From assembly GCF_014646335.1 (NCBI RefSeq), contig NZ_BMNG01000017.1, forward strand, positions 124,001-188,000: DNA of 64,000 nucleotides, written 5' to 3'. The stretch comes from Streptomyces lasiicapitis (GTDB lineage Bacteria; Actinomycetota; Actinomycetes; Streptomycetales; Streptomycetaceae). Position numbers and translations under genes: made by a program. Shown in pieces: positions 8,824-17,520 of the stretch. Under the pieces are notes generated by a model. The model did not search any database. It was not told where the DNA came from and was given only the letters and a program-made list of their open reading frames with translations. Every line of letters begins with the position of its first letter. The first letter of the stretch is position 1.

Positions 8824-9354
8824 TCATGAGCCGTCCCCCGCGCCCGGCTGCGCGCCGGCGAGCAGCTTGCGCAGCAGGGCGGAGAGCTGCTCCGTCTCCG
8901 CCTCGTCGAGACCGGCGGCCGTGAGCGCCGCGCGCTGCGCCTCCAGGCCCGCCACGACCGCCCGGTCGACCAGCTCCAGGCCCTTCTCCGTCAGCGTCAC
9001 CTGAAGACCGCGCCGGTCGTGCGGGTCGGGGGAGCGGCGCAGCAGCCCGGCCCGCTCCAGCTTGTCGAGCCGCCCGGTCATGCCGCCCGACGTCAGCATC
9101 AGCGTCGAGGACAGCCGCCGCGGCGAGAGCGTGTACGGCTCCCCGGAGCGCCGCAGCGTCGCGAGCACGTCGAACTCCCCGCGCGAGGTGCCCACTTGGC
9201 GGTGCGCCTGCTCGACGCGGTCGCCCACGGCCTGCGAGACGCGGAAGACACGGCCGAAGACCTCCATGGGCATGGTCTCCAGTTCGGGCCGGACCGCGGC
9301 CCACTGCTCGATGATCGCGTCGACGGCGTCGGAGTCGGGGGTGGTGGTGTTCAT
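8824..9354 (-). CDS. MarR-family transcriptional regulator
   Basis: A 176-residue winged-helix regulator. The DNA-binding part reads GEFDVLATLRRSGEPYTLSPRRL, then TSGGMTGRLDKLERAGLL, with the wing DPHDRRGLQVTLTEKG; helical dimerisation segments lie at both ends. The ATG at 9354 starts the family-like region MNTTTPDSDAVDAIIEQW; the open frame continues upstream through the repeat array, which is unlikely to be translated. No clear ribosome site precedes it, so translation may be leaderless. It is divergent from the EamA exporter and probably represses it and itself through the repeats between them. Confidence 0.85.
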   Translation of the reverse strand: MNTTTPDSDAVDAIIEQWAAVRPELETMPMEVFGRVFRVSQAVGDRVEQAHRQVGTSRGEFDVLATLRRSGEPYTLSPRRLSSTLMLTSGGMTGRLDKLERAGLLRRSPDPHDRRGLQVTLTEKGLELVDRAVVAGLEAQRAALTAAGLDEAETEQLSALLRKLLAGAQPGAGDGS

Positions 9355-9389
9355 GGGGGGATTATTCAGCGGGCATCGGATGCTCGCAA

Positions 9390-9462
9390 GTAAGTGGGTT
9401 GACAGTAAGTAGCTTAGAGCTAAGCTACTTACCACTCGGCTACTTACGGCCCAGCTACTTAC
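9390..9462. promoter_or_regulatory. Phased repeat array in MarR/EamA intergenic region
   Basis: The 9-mer GCTACTTAC occurs at 9424, 9439 and 9454, exactly 15 bases apart. Its complement GTAAGTAGC is at 9405 and a partial copy (GTAAGT) at 9390, again 15 bases apart. The two orientations meet in a 13+2+13 inverted repeat (9405-9432, GTAAGTAGCTTAG then AG then CTAAGCTACTTAC). A TTGACA hexamer sits at 9399-9404 inside the array. This is the expected place for a MarR operator. Confidence 0.65.
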
Positions 9463-9500
9463 GGCTCGGCTTCCTTGTGACCTCCTGGGGGATGTACGTC

Positions 9501-10448
9501 ATGAAGCGCTCCACCGCGATCCTGCTCACCGCCTACGCCCCCCTGACCTGGGGCTCCACCTACGCCGTCACGACCGAGTTCCTGCCCGCCGACCGGCCCC
9601 TGTTCACGGGCCTGATGCGGGCCCTGCCCGCCGGCCTGCTGCTGCTCGTGCTCGCGAGACGGCTGCCGAGGGGGGAGTGGTGGTGGAAGTCGGTGGTCCT
9701 CGGGGCGCTCAACATCGGCGCCTTCTTCCCGCTGCTCTTCCTGTCCGCCTACCGCCTCCCCGGCGGCATGGCCGCGGTCGTCGGCTCGGTCGGCCCGCTC
9801 TTCGTCGCCGGACTCGCGGCGCTGCTCCTCGCCGACCGCCCGAGCCCGCGCACTCTGCTCACCGGCGCCGCCGCGGCCCTCGGCGTCAGTCTGGTCGTCC
9901 TCAAGGCGGCCGGGGCGCTCGACGCGGTCGGCGTGCTCGCGGCCGTGGGGTCCACGGCGTCCATGTCCACGGGCACGGTGCTGACCAAGCGCTGGGGCCG
10001 TCCCGACGGGGTGGGTCCGCTGGCGCTCACGGCCTGGCAGCTCACCGCCGGCGGCCTGCTGATCGCGCCCGTCGCGTTCCTGGTCGAGGGCGCGCCGCCC
10101 GCGCTCGACGGGCGGAACATCGCGGGCTACGTCTACCTCTCCCTCGCCGGGACGGCCGTCGCGTACTGGCTGTGGTTCCGCGGCATCGGCCACCTCAGCG
10201 CGACCCAGGCCAGCCTGCTCGGCCCGCTCTCGCCGTTGACGGCGGCGGTCATCGGCTGGGCGGCGCTGGGTCAGTCGCTGACGGCGGTGCAGGTGGCGGG
10301 GATGGCGATCGCGTTCGGGGCGACGGTGTTCGCGCAGCTGCGGCCGAGGCAGTCGAAGTCGAAGGTGGCTGTCGGATCGTTCAGTTCAGCTTCAAAGAAC
10401 GATCGTAAAGTTTCGATGGACCTGGAGATTGCGGAGGTGCGACGGTAG
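9501..10448 (+). CDS. EamA/DMT-superfamily transporter
   Basis: An inner-membrane exporter with two EamA repeats of about five helices each, typically for amino acids, metabolites or drugs. Marker segments are YAPLTWGSTYAVTTEFLP at the start of repeat 1 and SLAGTAVAYWLWFRGIGHLSA in repeat 2. The C-terminus carries about 35 extra basic, non-membrane residues. Of two in-frame ATGs, the one at 9501 is preferred because GGGGG lies nine bases upstream. It is divergent from the MarR gene and likely under its control. The substrate cannot be told from sequence. Confidence 0.85.
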   Translation: MKRSTAILLTAYAPLTWGSTYAVTTEFLPADRPLFTGLMRALPAGLLLLVLARRLPRGEWWWKSVVLGALNIGAFFPLLFLSAYRLPGGMAAVVGSVGPLFVAGLAALLLADRPSPRTLLTGAAAALGVSLVVLKAAGALDAVGVLAAVGSTASMSTGTVLTKRWGRPDGVGPLALTAWQLTAGGLLIAPVAFLVEGAPPALDGRNIAGYVYLSLAGTAVAYWLWFRGIGHLSATQASLLGPLSPLTAAVIGWAALGQSLTAVQVAGMAIAFGATVFAQLRPRQSKSKVAVGSFSSASKNDRKVSMDLEIAEVRR

Positions 10449-10514
10449 TCCGGCACACGATCAAGACAAGATCACCGGACCCCCGGACACCGGGGAGATT
10501 GGCAAGGGATACCA

Positions 10515-11477
10515 GTGGTGAGCGTCCTGGACCGGAGCGACAGCGACAGCGTCGGCGCACGGAGCGGTACGGAGGGCGGGCGCACCGGCTCCGGCGGGAC
10601 GGGGGCGGGGCTCGGTGTCGGGCTCGCGCTCGCCGCGCTCGCCACCGTCGTCTGGTCGGGAAGCTTCGTCACCTCCCGGGCCCTGGCCGACAGCGTCCCG
10701 CCGATCCAGCACGCGTTCTGGCGCTGGATCATCGCCATCGCGGCCGTCGCCCCCTTCGCGGTACGCCAGACCTGGCGCCAACGGGCCCTGCTGCGCCAGC
10801 ACTTGGGCTTCCTCCTCGCCGCCTCCCTCCTCGGCGTCACCGTCTACAACACCCTGGTGAACCAGGCCGGAGTGACCACCACCGCGGGCAACATGGGCAT
10901 GATCATGGCCGCGTCGCCCGTCCTGATGGCGGTGTACGAACGCCTCGGCGGCGCGCGGCTCGGGGCGCGCCGGGTGACGGGGATGCTCGTCGCCTGCGTC
11001 GGCGTACTGCTCCTGGTCAGTGGCGGCTCGCTCGCCATGGACCTCGCGGTGGGCGACCTGTGGGTGATCGGCGGGGCGGTCGCCTTCGGCTCGTACAGCG
11101 CGCTGCTGCGGCGCAGGCCCGCGGAGATCTCCGGGCTGCCCTTCCTCTTCACCACGTTCGTCCTGGGCGCGCTGATGCTGCTCCCGGTGTTCCTGGTCAG
11201 CCTCGCCGTCCAGGGCGGCTTCGAGCCGACGGCCGCGACGGTGTCCCCGCTCCTGTACGTGGGCGTGATCTCCTCCGCCGTCGCCTTCTTCGCCTGGAAC
11301 AAGGCGATCGCCGCCATCGGGGCGGCCCGCGCGGGCGTCGTCTACTACCTCCAGCCGGTGTGCGTGGCGCTGCTGTCCTTCGCTGTGCTCGGCGAGGGCA
11401 TGGGGTGGCTGCAGGTGATGTGCATGGGGCTGATCCTCGGCGGCGTGGTGCTGGGGTCGTCGGCGGGCAGGAAGTAG
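10515..11477 (+). CDS. EamA/DMT-superfamily transporter, second copy
   Basis: A 320-residue exporter of the same superfamily as its upstream neighbour, again with two EamA repeats: ALAALATVVWSGSFVTSRALAD opens the first and LYVGVISSAVAFFAWNKAIAAIGAARAG marks the second. A hydrophilic Ser/Gly-rich stretch of about 35 residues precedes the first helix. It starts at GTG (10515, or the adjacent GTG at 10518), 66 bases after the previous gene, so cotranscription is plausible. A LysR regulator follows 27 bases later on the same strand. Substrate unknown. Confidence 0.85.
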   Translation: MVSVLDRSDSDSVGARSGTEGGRTGSGGTGAGLGVGLALAALATVVWSGSFVTSRALADSVPPIQHAFWRWIIAIAAVAPFAVRQTWRQRALLRQHLGFLLAASLLGVTVYNTLVNQAGVTTTAGNMGMIMAASPVLMAVYERLGGARLGARRVTGMLVACVGVLLLVSGGSLAMDLAVGDLWVIGGAVAFGSYSALLRRRPAEISGLPFLFTTFVLGALMLLPVFLVSLAVQGGFEPTAATVSPLLYVGVISSAVAFFAWNKAIAAIGAARAGVVYYLQPVCVALLSFAVLGEGMGWLQVMCMGLILGGVVLGSSAGRK

Positions 11478-11504
11478 CGGACGGTGCGCGGGTACGTTGA
11501 CGTC

Positions 11505-12398
11505 ATGACCGAGTGGGACATCAAGAAGCTGCAGATCCTGCGCACCCTGAACGAGCGCGGGACCGTCACCGCGACGGCGCGGACGCTCCTGATGACCCCC
11601 TCGGCCGTCTCGCAGCAACTGTCCAACCTCGCCAAGCAGGTGGGCGTGCCGCTCCTCGAGGCGCACGGACGGCGGGTGCGGCTCACCGGGGCGGCGCGGC
11701 TGCTGCTGGTGCACGCCGACGCCGTGTTCGCCCAACTGGAGCGGGCCGACGCGGAGTTGGCGGCGTACGCCAACGGGGTGGCCGGGGAGGTGCGGGTGGG
11801 GGCGTTCTCCACCGCAGTGCCGGCGCTCGTGGTGCCCGCGGTGCGGGCCCTGCGGGGGGCTTGGCCGGGGGTGTCCGTGCGGGTGCGGGAGGTGGAGGCG
11901 GCGGAGGCGTACGAGTTGCTGGCCGCGGGGGAAGTCGATCTCGCGTTGTCCCTCGCGGCGCAGGCGCCCACGGGGCGGGACCGGCGGTTCACCCGGGTGT
12001 CGTTGCTCGCCGATCCGCTGGATGTCGCGCTGCCCGCCGACCATGCGCTGGCGCGGGCGGAGGACTTGCGTCTCGCCGATCTCGCGGGGGAGCCGTGGAT
12101 CTTCGGAGGGTCCGGCCCCTGGTCGGAGATCACGCTGGCCGCGTGCGAGGCGGCCGGGTTCGTGCCCGAGCAGGCGCACAGTGCTGCCGGGTGGGAGGCG
12201 ATTCTGGCGATGGTGGGGGCGGGGATGGGGGTCGCTCTCGTCCCCCGCATGGCCTCCGGCCGGGGCGGGGGCGTCGCCATGCGCGAACTGTCCGCCGACA
12301 GGCCGAGCCGCCAAGTGGTCGCAGCGGTCCGCCAGGGGGCGGAGGGGGCGCCGGCGGTGTCCCACGTCCTGGATGCCCTGCGGGCGGCGGCGGCTTGA
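11505..12398 (+). CDS. LysR-family transcriptional regulator
   Basis: A 297-residue regulator with an N-terminal winged HTH (LQILRTLNERGTVTATARTL, then TPSAVSQQLSNLAKQVG) and a two-lobed effector-binding domain starting at about residue 85 (GEVRVGAFSTAVPALVVPAV). The ATG at 11505 is used because it begins the family-typical TEWDIKKLQILRTL. Being only 27 bases after the second exporter and in the same direction, it may be cotranscribed with it and control it, although LysR genes are more often divergent from their targets. The coding strand is notably G-rich around 11750-12260. Confidence 0.85.
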   Translation: MTEWDIKKLQILRTLNERGTVTATARTLLMTPSAVSQQLSNLAKQVGVPLLEAHGRRVRLTGAARLLLVHADAVFAQLERADAELAAYANGVAGEVRVGAFSTAVPALVVPAVRALRGAWPGVSVRVREVEAAEAYELLAAGEVDLALSLAAQAPTGRDRRFTRVSLLADPLDVALPADHALARAEDLRLADLAGEPWIFGGSGPWSEITLAACEAAGFVPEQAHSAAGWEAILAMVGAGMGVALVPRMASGRGGGVAMRELSADRPSRQVVAAVRQGAEGAPAVSHVLDALRAAAA

Positions 12399-12720
12399 CC
12401 TGGCCGGAGGCCTGGGGCGTCGGACGCTCCCCACGCATGAAGGCCCCGTAGTCGTGGGCTGTGCCCACCCTTCCCCAAGCTCTCGGCTCCGCTCGAGCAG
12501 GGGATGCCCCACTCGCCGTGCGGAACGCCTGCCCACAGCGGGGACGGGGCAGGACGTTGGGTGTGCCCTCAGCGGGGGCGGAACCCTCGGCGGCCCTGCC
12601 TTGTGTCTACGCAGCCGCAGCCGCCGACGTTGATTGCCCCCCACAGGAGACGCCCACCCTGCGAGCGACTGGAAACGGGTGGGCGGGTGGGAAATTCTTT
12701 CGCCGCGGAGCGGCGGGGGT
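12399..12720. other. Intergenic stretch, no gene seen
   Basis: About 320 bases between the LysR stop and the convergent hairpin. It has short C/G-rich stretches but no ORF with family-like sequence, ribosome site or tRNA. A long open frame crosses it and continues antisense through pepN; that frame is a high-GC artefact. Confidence 0.5.
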
Positions 12721-12754
12721 GGTGGGGTGCCCAGCACGCGCCGGGCACCCCACC
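12721..12754. terminator. Perfect hairpin between convergent LysR and pepN genes
   Basis: GGTGGGGTGCCC and GGGCACCCCACC are perfect 12-base arms around a 10-base loop, 16 bases beyond the pepN stop. The hairpin is suited to ending the pepN transcript and any readthrough from the LysR side. Confidence 0.75.
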
Positions 12755-12769
12755 CCCGTACACAACGGA

Positions 12770-15334
12770 CTACGCGTCGGCGGCCTGGGCCCGCAGGGCC
12801 CGCTCGACACCGGCACGCGACTCCGTGATGAGGCGGCGCAACGCCGCAGTGGGCTCCGCCGACTTCAGCCACGCGTCCGTCGCGTCCAGGGTGTCCTGGG
12901 ACACCTGGAGCGAGGGGTACAGGCCGACCGCGACCTGCTGGGCCATCTCGTGGGAGCGGGAGTCCCAGACGGCCTTGACGGCGTCGAAGTACTTCGCCGT
13001 GTACGCGGCCAGCAACTCGCGCTGGTCGGTCTGGACGAAGCCGGAGATCACCGCTTCCTGCACGGCGTTGGGCAGCTTGTCGGACTCGACGACCGACGCC
13101 CAGGCCTCCGCCTTGGCGGCGGCGGTCGGGCGGGCGGCGCGCGCGGCGGCGGCGTGCCGCTCACCCGCGGCCGTCTTGTCCCGCTCGAACTCCGCGGTGA
13201 TCCCCGCGTCGTCGAGCCGCCCGGTCGCGGCGAGCCGTGCCACGAACGCCCAGCGCAGCTCGGTGTCCACGGCGAGTCCTTCGATGGACTCCGAGCCGAC
13301 GAGGAGGCCTTCGAGGAGCGCCAGGTCGGACTCCGTGCGGGCCGTGGCGGCGAACGCCCGCGCCCACGCGAGCTGGTGGTCGCTGCCGGGCGCGGCCGCC
13401 CGCAGGTGCTCCAGGGTGGCCTCGGTCCAGCGCGTCAGCGCGGCGTCGCGGCCGGCCGGGGCGGCGTACAGGTCCAGGGCCAGCTTCACCTGACGGTGCA
13501 GCGACTGGACGACGCCGATGTCGGACTCCTTGCCGATGCCCGAGAGGACGAGGGAGAGGTAGTCGCGCGTGGGCAGTTCGGCGTCGCGGGTCATGTCCCA
13601 CGCCGACGCCCAGCACAGCGCCCGCGGCAGCGAGGCCTCGAAGTCGCCGAGGTGCTCGGTCACGAAGGCGAGCGACTCCGTGTCGAGGCGGACCTTGGCG
13701 TACGAGAGGTCGTCGTCGTTGAGGAGGATCACCGCGGGACGGGCCCGGCCGACCAGCTCCTCGACGGCCGTCAGCTCGCCGTCCACGTCCAGCTCGACGC
13801 GGTCGGTGCGCACCAGCTTGCCGGTCGCGTCGTCGAGGTTGTAGAAGCCGATGGCGATGCGGTGCGGGCGGAGCGTGGGCTCACCCTTGGCGCCCGCCGG
13901 GAGCGCCGGGGCGTCCTGCTTGACCGCGAACGACGTGATCGTGCCGGACGAGTCCACGTCCACCACCGGCCGCAGCACGTTGATGCCCGCCGTCTCCAGC
14001 CACTTCTTCGACCAGGTCTTCAGGTCCCGGCCGCTGGTCTCCTCGAGGGCGCCGAGCAGATCGCTCAGCCGCGTGTTCCCGAACGCGTGCGCCTTGAAGT
14101 ACTTCTGCACGCCGCTGAAGAACTCGTCCATGCCGACGTACGCGACGAGCTGCTTCAGGACGCTGGCGCCCTTGGCGTACGTGATGCCGTCGAAGTTGAC
14201 GAGCACGTCGTCCAGGTCGCGGATGTCCGCCATGATCGGGTGCGTGGACGGCAGCTGGTCCTGCCGGTACGCCCACGTCTTCATGGAGTTCGCGAACGTC
14301 GTCCACGAGTGCGGCCAGCGCGAGCCGGGGGCGTACGCCTGGCAGGCGATGGACGTGTAGGTCGCGAACGACTCGTTCAGCCAGAGGTCGTTCCACCACT
14401 CCATCGTCACGAGGTCGCCGAACCACATGTGCGCCAACTCGTGCAGGATGGTCTCCGCGCGCGTCTCGTACGCGGCGTCGGTGACCTTGGAGCGGAACAC
14501 GTACTGGTCGCGGATCGTCACCGCGCCCGCGTTCTCCATCGCGCCCGCGTTGAACTCCGGCACGAAGAGCTGGTCGTACTTCTCGAACGGGTAGGCGTAG
14601 TCGAACTTCTCCTGGAACCACTCGAAGCCCTGCCGGGTGACCGCGAAGATCGCGTCCGAGTCCAGGTACTCCGCGAGCGACGGGCGGCAGTAGATGCCGA
14701 GCGGCACGCTCTGCCCGTCCTTCTCGTACGAGGAGTGCACCGAGTGGTACGGGCCGACGATCAGGGCCGTGATGTACGTGGAGATGCGCGGCGTAGGCGC
14801 GAAGGCCCATACGTTGTCCGAGGGCTCGGGCGTCGGCGAGTTGGAGATCACCGTCCAGCCCTCGGGCGCCGTCACGGTGAAGCGGAACGTGGCCTTCAGG
14901 TCCGGCTGCTCGAACGACGCGAAGACGCGGCGCGCGTCCGGGACCTCGAACTGCGTGTACAGGTAGGCCTGCTCGTCGACCGGGTCGACGAAGCGGTGCA
15001 GGCCCTCACCGGTGTTGGTGTACTCGCAGTCCGCGACGACCTTCAGCTCGTTGGCGCCCTCCTGCAGGTGCCGCAGGGCGATCCGCGAGTCACGGAACAC
15101 GGCGCCCACCTCGAGTGCGTGCCCGTTCAGGACGACCTCGTGGACGGCGGGGGCGATGAGATCGATGAAGGTCTCGGCGTTCGCCTCGGCGGAGTCGAAA
15201 CGGACCGTGGTCTGCGACCGGTACGTCCCTCCCTCCTGCGCTCCGGAGAGGTCGAGATCGATCTCGTACGAGTCAACGGTGAGCAGCTTCGCTCGCTGCT
15301 GCGCCTCTTCGCGGGTCAGATTGGTGCCGGGCAC
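12770..15334 (-). CDS. pepN: Aminopeptidase N (M1 zinc metallopeptidase)
   Basis: Removes N-terminal residues from peptides in the cytosol; no signal peptide is present. The 854-residue product has the GAMEN exopeptidase motif at 264-268 and the zinc site HELAH at 298-302 with Glu321 (NESFATY) as third ligand. An N-terminal beta-saddle domain and a C-terminal helical domain complete the M1 layout seen in Streptomyces lividans PepN. It is transcribed alone. A paralogue of similar length (38757-41369) lies 23 kb away with a near-identical N-terminus (MPGxNLxRxEAQ). Confidence 0.95.
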   Translation of the reverse strand: MPGTNLTREEAQQRAKLLTVDSYEIDLDLSGAQEGGTYRSQTTVRFDSAEANAETFIDLIAPAVHEVVLNGHALEVGAVFRDSRIALRHLQEGANELKVVADCEYTNTGEGLHRFVDPVDEQAYLYTQFEVPDARRVFASFEQPDLKATFRFTVTAPEGWTVISNSPTPEPSDNVWAFAPTPRISTYITALIVGPYHSVHSSYEKDGQSVPLGIYCRPSLAEYLDSDAIFAVTRQGFEWFQEKFDYAYPFEKYDQLFVPEFNAGAMENAGAVTIRDQYVFRSKVTDAAYETRAETILHELAHMWFGDLVTMEWWNDLWLNESFATYTSIACQAYAPGSRWPHSWTTFANSMKTWAYRQDQLPSTHPIMADIRDLDDVLVNFDGITYAKGASVLKQLVAYVGMDEFFSGVQKYFKAHAFGNTRLSDLLGALEETSGRDLKTWSKKWLETAGINVLRPVVDVDSSGTITSFAVKQDAPALPAGAKGEPTLRPHRIAIGFYNLDDATGKLVRTDRVELDVDGELTAVEELVGRARPAVILLNDDDLSYAKVRLDTESLAFVTEHLGDFEASLPRALCWASAWDMTRDAELPTRDYLSLVLSGIGKESDIGVVQSLHRQVKLALDLYAAPAGRDAALTRWTEATLEHLRAAAPGSDHQLAWARAFAATARTESDLALLEGLLVGSESIEGLAVDTELRWAFVARLAATGRLDDAGITAEFERDKTAAGERHAAAARAARPTAAAKAEAWASVVESDKLPNAVQEAVISGFVQTDQRELLAAYTAKYFDAVKAVWDSRSHEMAQQVAVGLYPSLQVSQDTLDATDAWLKSAEPTAALRRLITESRAGVERALRAQAADA

Positions 15335-15539
15335 GCGGTCATCTCCTCGCTACGACTTGCGAACTTTTTGCGATGTTTCCGGCCATCCTTCCATGCGTCG
15401 CGGCGGCCCGCTCCGGGCCATTGTTCTCAGGTCGCGAGGCCGTTAGCATCCGCGCGTCGGCTCAGGTCAGCGAGCGGCCCGAAGCGGGCCCGCGGCGGCC
15501 TGAAGCGGTCCGGTGCGGTGGGAAAGCGGTCGGGGGCGG

Positions 15540-16571
15540 ATGTCCATGGCAAGGGGTGTGCGGGGCTCGCGCGAGTCCCGGAGTCGGGCACGGTTACGCG
15601 GCGCCGCGCTGCCGCCGCTCGCCCTGCTGCTCGTGGCCGCCACCGCGGGCTGCGGCGCCTCCGGCGACTCCGGCGGGGGCTCGGGCGACGGCACGGGCCC
15701 GGAGAAGACGCGGATCACCGTCGGCACCATGCCCGTCGCCGACACCGCGCCCCTGGAGATGGCGATGCGCAAGGGCTTCTTCAAGGCGGAGGGGCTCACC
15801 GTCCGCACGACCACCCTCAGCGGCGGCGCCGAGTCCGTCAGCCGGCTGCGCGCGGGCGCCCTCGACATCTCCTTCGGCAACTACGTCTCGTACTTCCTCG
15901 CGCACGCGAACAAGGCCATCGACCTGCGGATCGTCGCCGACGCCTTCCAGTCCGCACCCCGCACCCACGCCGTCCTCGTGAAGAAGGACTCGCCGGTCAA
16001 GTCCCTCAAGGACCTTCAGGACAAGAAGATCGGCGTCAACACCAAGCGGAACATCAGCGCCCTCCTTGTGAAGAAGGCCGGCAAGGCGGAGGGCGCCTCC
16101 TTCGACGACGACAAGAACTTCGCCGAGATCGACATGCCGAACATGGAGACCGCGCTGAAGGCCGGCAGCGTCGACGCCGTGCAGGCCGTCGAGCCGTTCG
16201 TCAGCGCGATCGAGAAGTCCGGCACCGGCCGCGTCGTCGCCGACCTCGGCAAGCCGCCGACCGCCGGATTCCCCGTCGCCGGGTACGCGGCCACGGCGTC
16301 CTTCGCCGAGGACAACCCGAAGACCGTCGCCGCCTTCCAGCGGGCCATGGCCCGCGCCCAGAAGCAGGCCGCCAACCGCTCGACCGTCGTCGACACGCTC
16401 CCCGACTACACGAAGATCACCGCCGAGCAGGCGGCCCAGCTCCACCTCGGCGGGTACCCCGTCGTGCTCGACCCCGCGCGGCTGCGGCGGGTCGTCGCGC
16501 TGATGCGGGAGTTCGGGTACCTGAAGCGGGGGATCGACGTGGAGCCACTCCTGGTGCGTACGGGGCCTTGA
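15540..16571 (+). CDS. ABC transporter substrate-binding lipoprotein, NMT1/SsuA-like
   Basis: The extracytoplasmic receptor of the importer encoded by the next three genes. An Arg-rich N-terminus leads into a lipoprotein signal ending ATAGC, then a Gly/Ser linker and a type-2 periplasmic-binding fold of the taurine/sulfonate/thiamine-precursor class: TVGTMPVADTAPLEMAMRKGFF, GALDISFGNYVSYF and the late GYAATASFAEDNPKTVAAF. Starts at 15540 or 15546 are both possible; a GGGGG run lies upstream. The ligand cannot be read from sequence; the coupled flavin monooxygenase suggests a small organic molecule that is oxidised after uptake. Confidence 0.85.
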   Translation: MSMARGVRGSRESRSRARLRGAALPPLALLLVAATAGCGASGDSGGGSGDGTGPEKTRITVGTMPVADTAPLEMAMRKGFFKAEGLTVRTTTLSGGAESVSRLRAGALDISFGNYVSYFLAHANKAIDLRIVADAFQSAPRTHAVLVKKDSPVKSLKDLQDKKIGVNTKRNISALLVKKAGKAEGASFDDDKNFAEIDMPNMETALKAGSVDAVQAVEPFVSAIEKSGTGRVVADLGKPPTAGFPVAGYAATASFAEDNPKTVAAFQRAMARAQKQAANRSTVVDTLPDYTKITAEQAAQLHLGGYPVVLDPARLRRVVALMREFGYLKRGIDVEPLLVRTGP

Positions 16572-16584
16572 GGCGGCTGATGCG

Positions 16585-17520
16585 GTGAGGCTCTTCGCGC
16601 GCTCCGGTCCGGGCTTCGGCCCGGGGTTCGGGGCGCTCGGAGTCCTTGGTGCGTTTGTGGTTGTTGAAGTCGTTGCTCGTAGTGGGGTGTTCGACGCGGC
16701 AGCGTTGCCGCCTGCCTCCTCTGTGCTTGCCCGTGCCGGTGAGATGGTCGTCGACGACGGGTTCCTCGGCGATTTGTGGGTCACCGTTTCCGCCTGGCTC
16801 TCGGGGCTTGGGCTCGCTGTTCTCTTCGCCGTGCCCGCGGGGCTGTTGCTCGGGTCGCTGCCTCGGCTCGACACCGCCGCCCTTGCCGTTGTCGAGTTGG
16901 CTCGGCCCATTCCGTCCGTTGCTCTGATTCCGCTTGCGATTCTTGTTTTTGTCGAGCCCGATCGGGTGGAGCGGTCGCTCGTTTGTTATGCCGCCTTGTG
17001 GCCCATCCTTCTCAACACGTTGTACGGGCTGCGGGATGTCGACCCTGTCGCCAAGGAGACGTTGCGGTCCTTTGGGTTCGGGGTGGTGGGGGTGCTTTGG
17101 CGGGTTTCGATGCCCAGTGCGGGGCCGTTTGTGGTCACGGGGGTGCGGATTGCTGCTTCTGTGGGGTTGATTGTGGTGGTCAGTGCGGAGTTGCGGGCGG
17201 GGGGTGAGGGGGGACTCGGCGTCTATTTGCTGGAGACGCAGTCGGGGGGTGGGCGGGCGGATTTGATGGTGGCGGGGGCTTGTTGGGCGGGGGTGCTTGG
17301 GGTTGCGGCTAACGCTGGGCTGGTGTGGGTGGAGCGGCTGTTCTTTCCCCAATCCCGCCCCTTCCCGGCTGCATCAATTAGCGGCTCCGCCGCGTGGGGG
17401 GCTCTGCCCCCGGACCCCCGTTATCGGCCTGGACGGCCTCGTCCTCAAACGCCGGACGGGCTGAAAACACAGGCGCCGGGCGGGCTGAAAAGGCAAGCGC
17501 CGGACGGGCTGGAAAGATGA
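16585..17520 (+). CDS. ABC transporter permease with repeat-derived C-terminal tail
   Basis: An SsuC/TauC-type membrane subunit with about six helices and the ATPase-docking loop LRDVDPVAKETLRSFGFG. The family-like part ends at about VERLFF (near 17350). The last ~55 residues, including PQTPDGLK and its variants, are a translation of the dispersed repeat found elsewhere in intergenic DNA. Despite this added tail, the TGA stop still overlaps the next gene's ATG (ATGA). Codons between about 16640 and 17340 are richer in T and G at third positions than in neighbouring genes. Confidence 0.82.
   Translation: MRLFARSGPGFGPGFGALGVLGAFVVVEVVARSGVFDAAALPPASSVLARAGEMVVDDGFLGDLWVTVSAWLSGLGLAVLFAVPAGLLLGSLPRLDTAALAVVELARPIPSVALIPLAILVFVEPDRVERSLVCYAALWPILLNTLYGLRDVDPVAKETLRSFGFGVVGVLWRVSMPSAGPFVVTGVRIAASVGLIVVVSAELRAGGEGGLGVYLLETQSGGGRADLMVAGACWAGVLGVAANAGLVWVERLFFPQSRPFPAASISGSAAWGALPPDPRYRPGRPRPQTPDGLKTQAPGGLKRQAPDGLER
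17360..17520. repeat. Dispersed repeat copy B, inside a coding sequence
   Basis: The same modules as other copies (CCCGCCCCTTCCC, GGGGGCTCTGCCCCCGGAC, GTCCTCAAACGCCGGACGGG), followed by three tandem 24-base units beginning CGCCGGACGGGCTGAAAA at 17450, 17474 and 17498. The third unit runs into the ATGA junction of the two permease genes and supplies GGAAAG as ribosome site. Confidence 0.75.

Noticed and set aside
12461..16588. A 1375-codon open frame on the plus strand
   Set aside because: It is antisense to pepN for most of its length, is made of Arg/Gly/Val/Leu-rich filler and exists only because high-GC DNA lacks stops.
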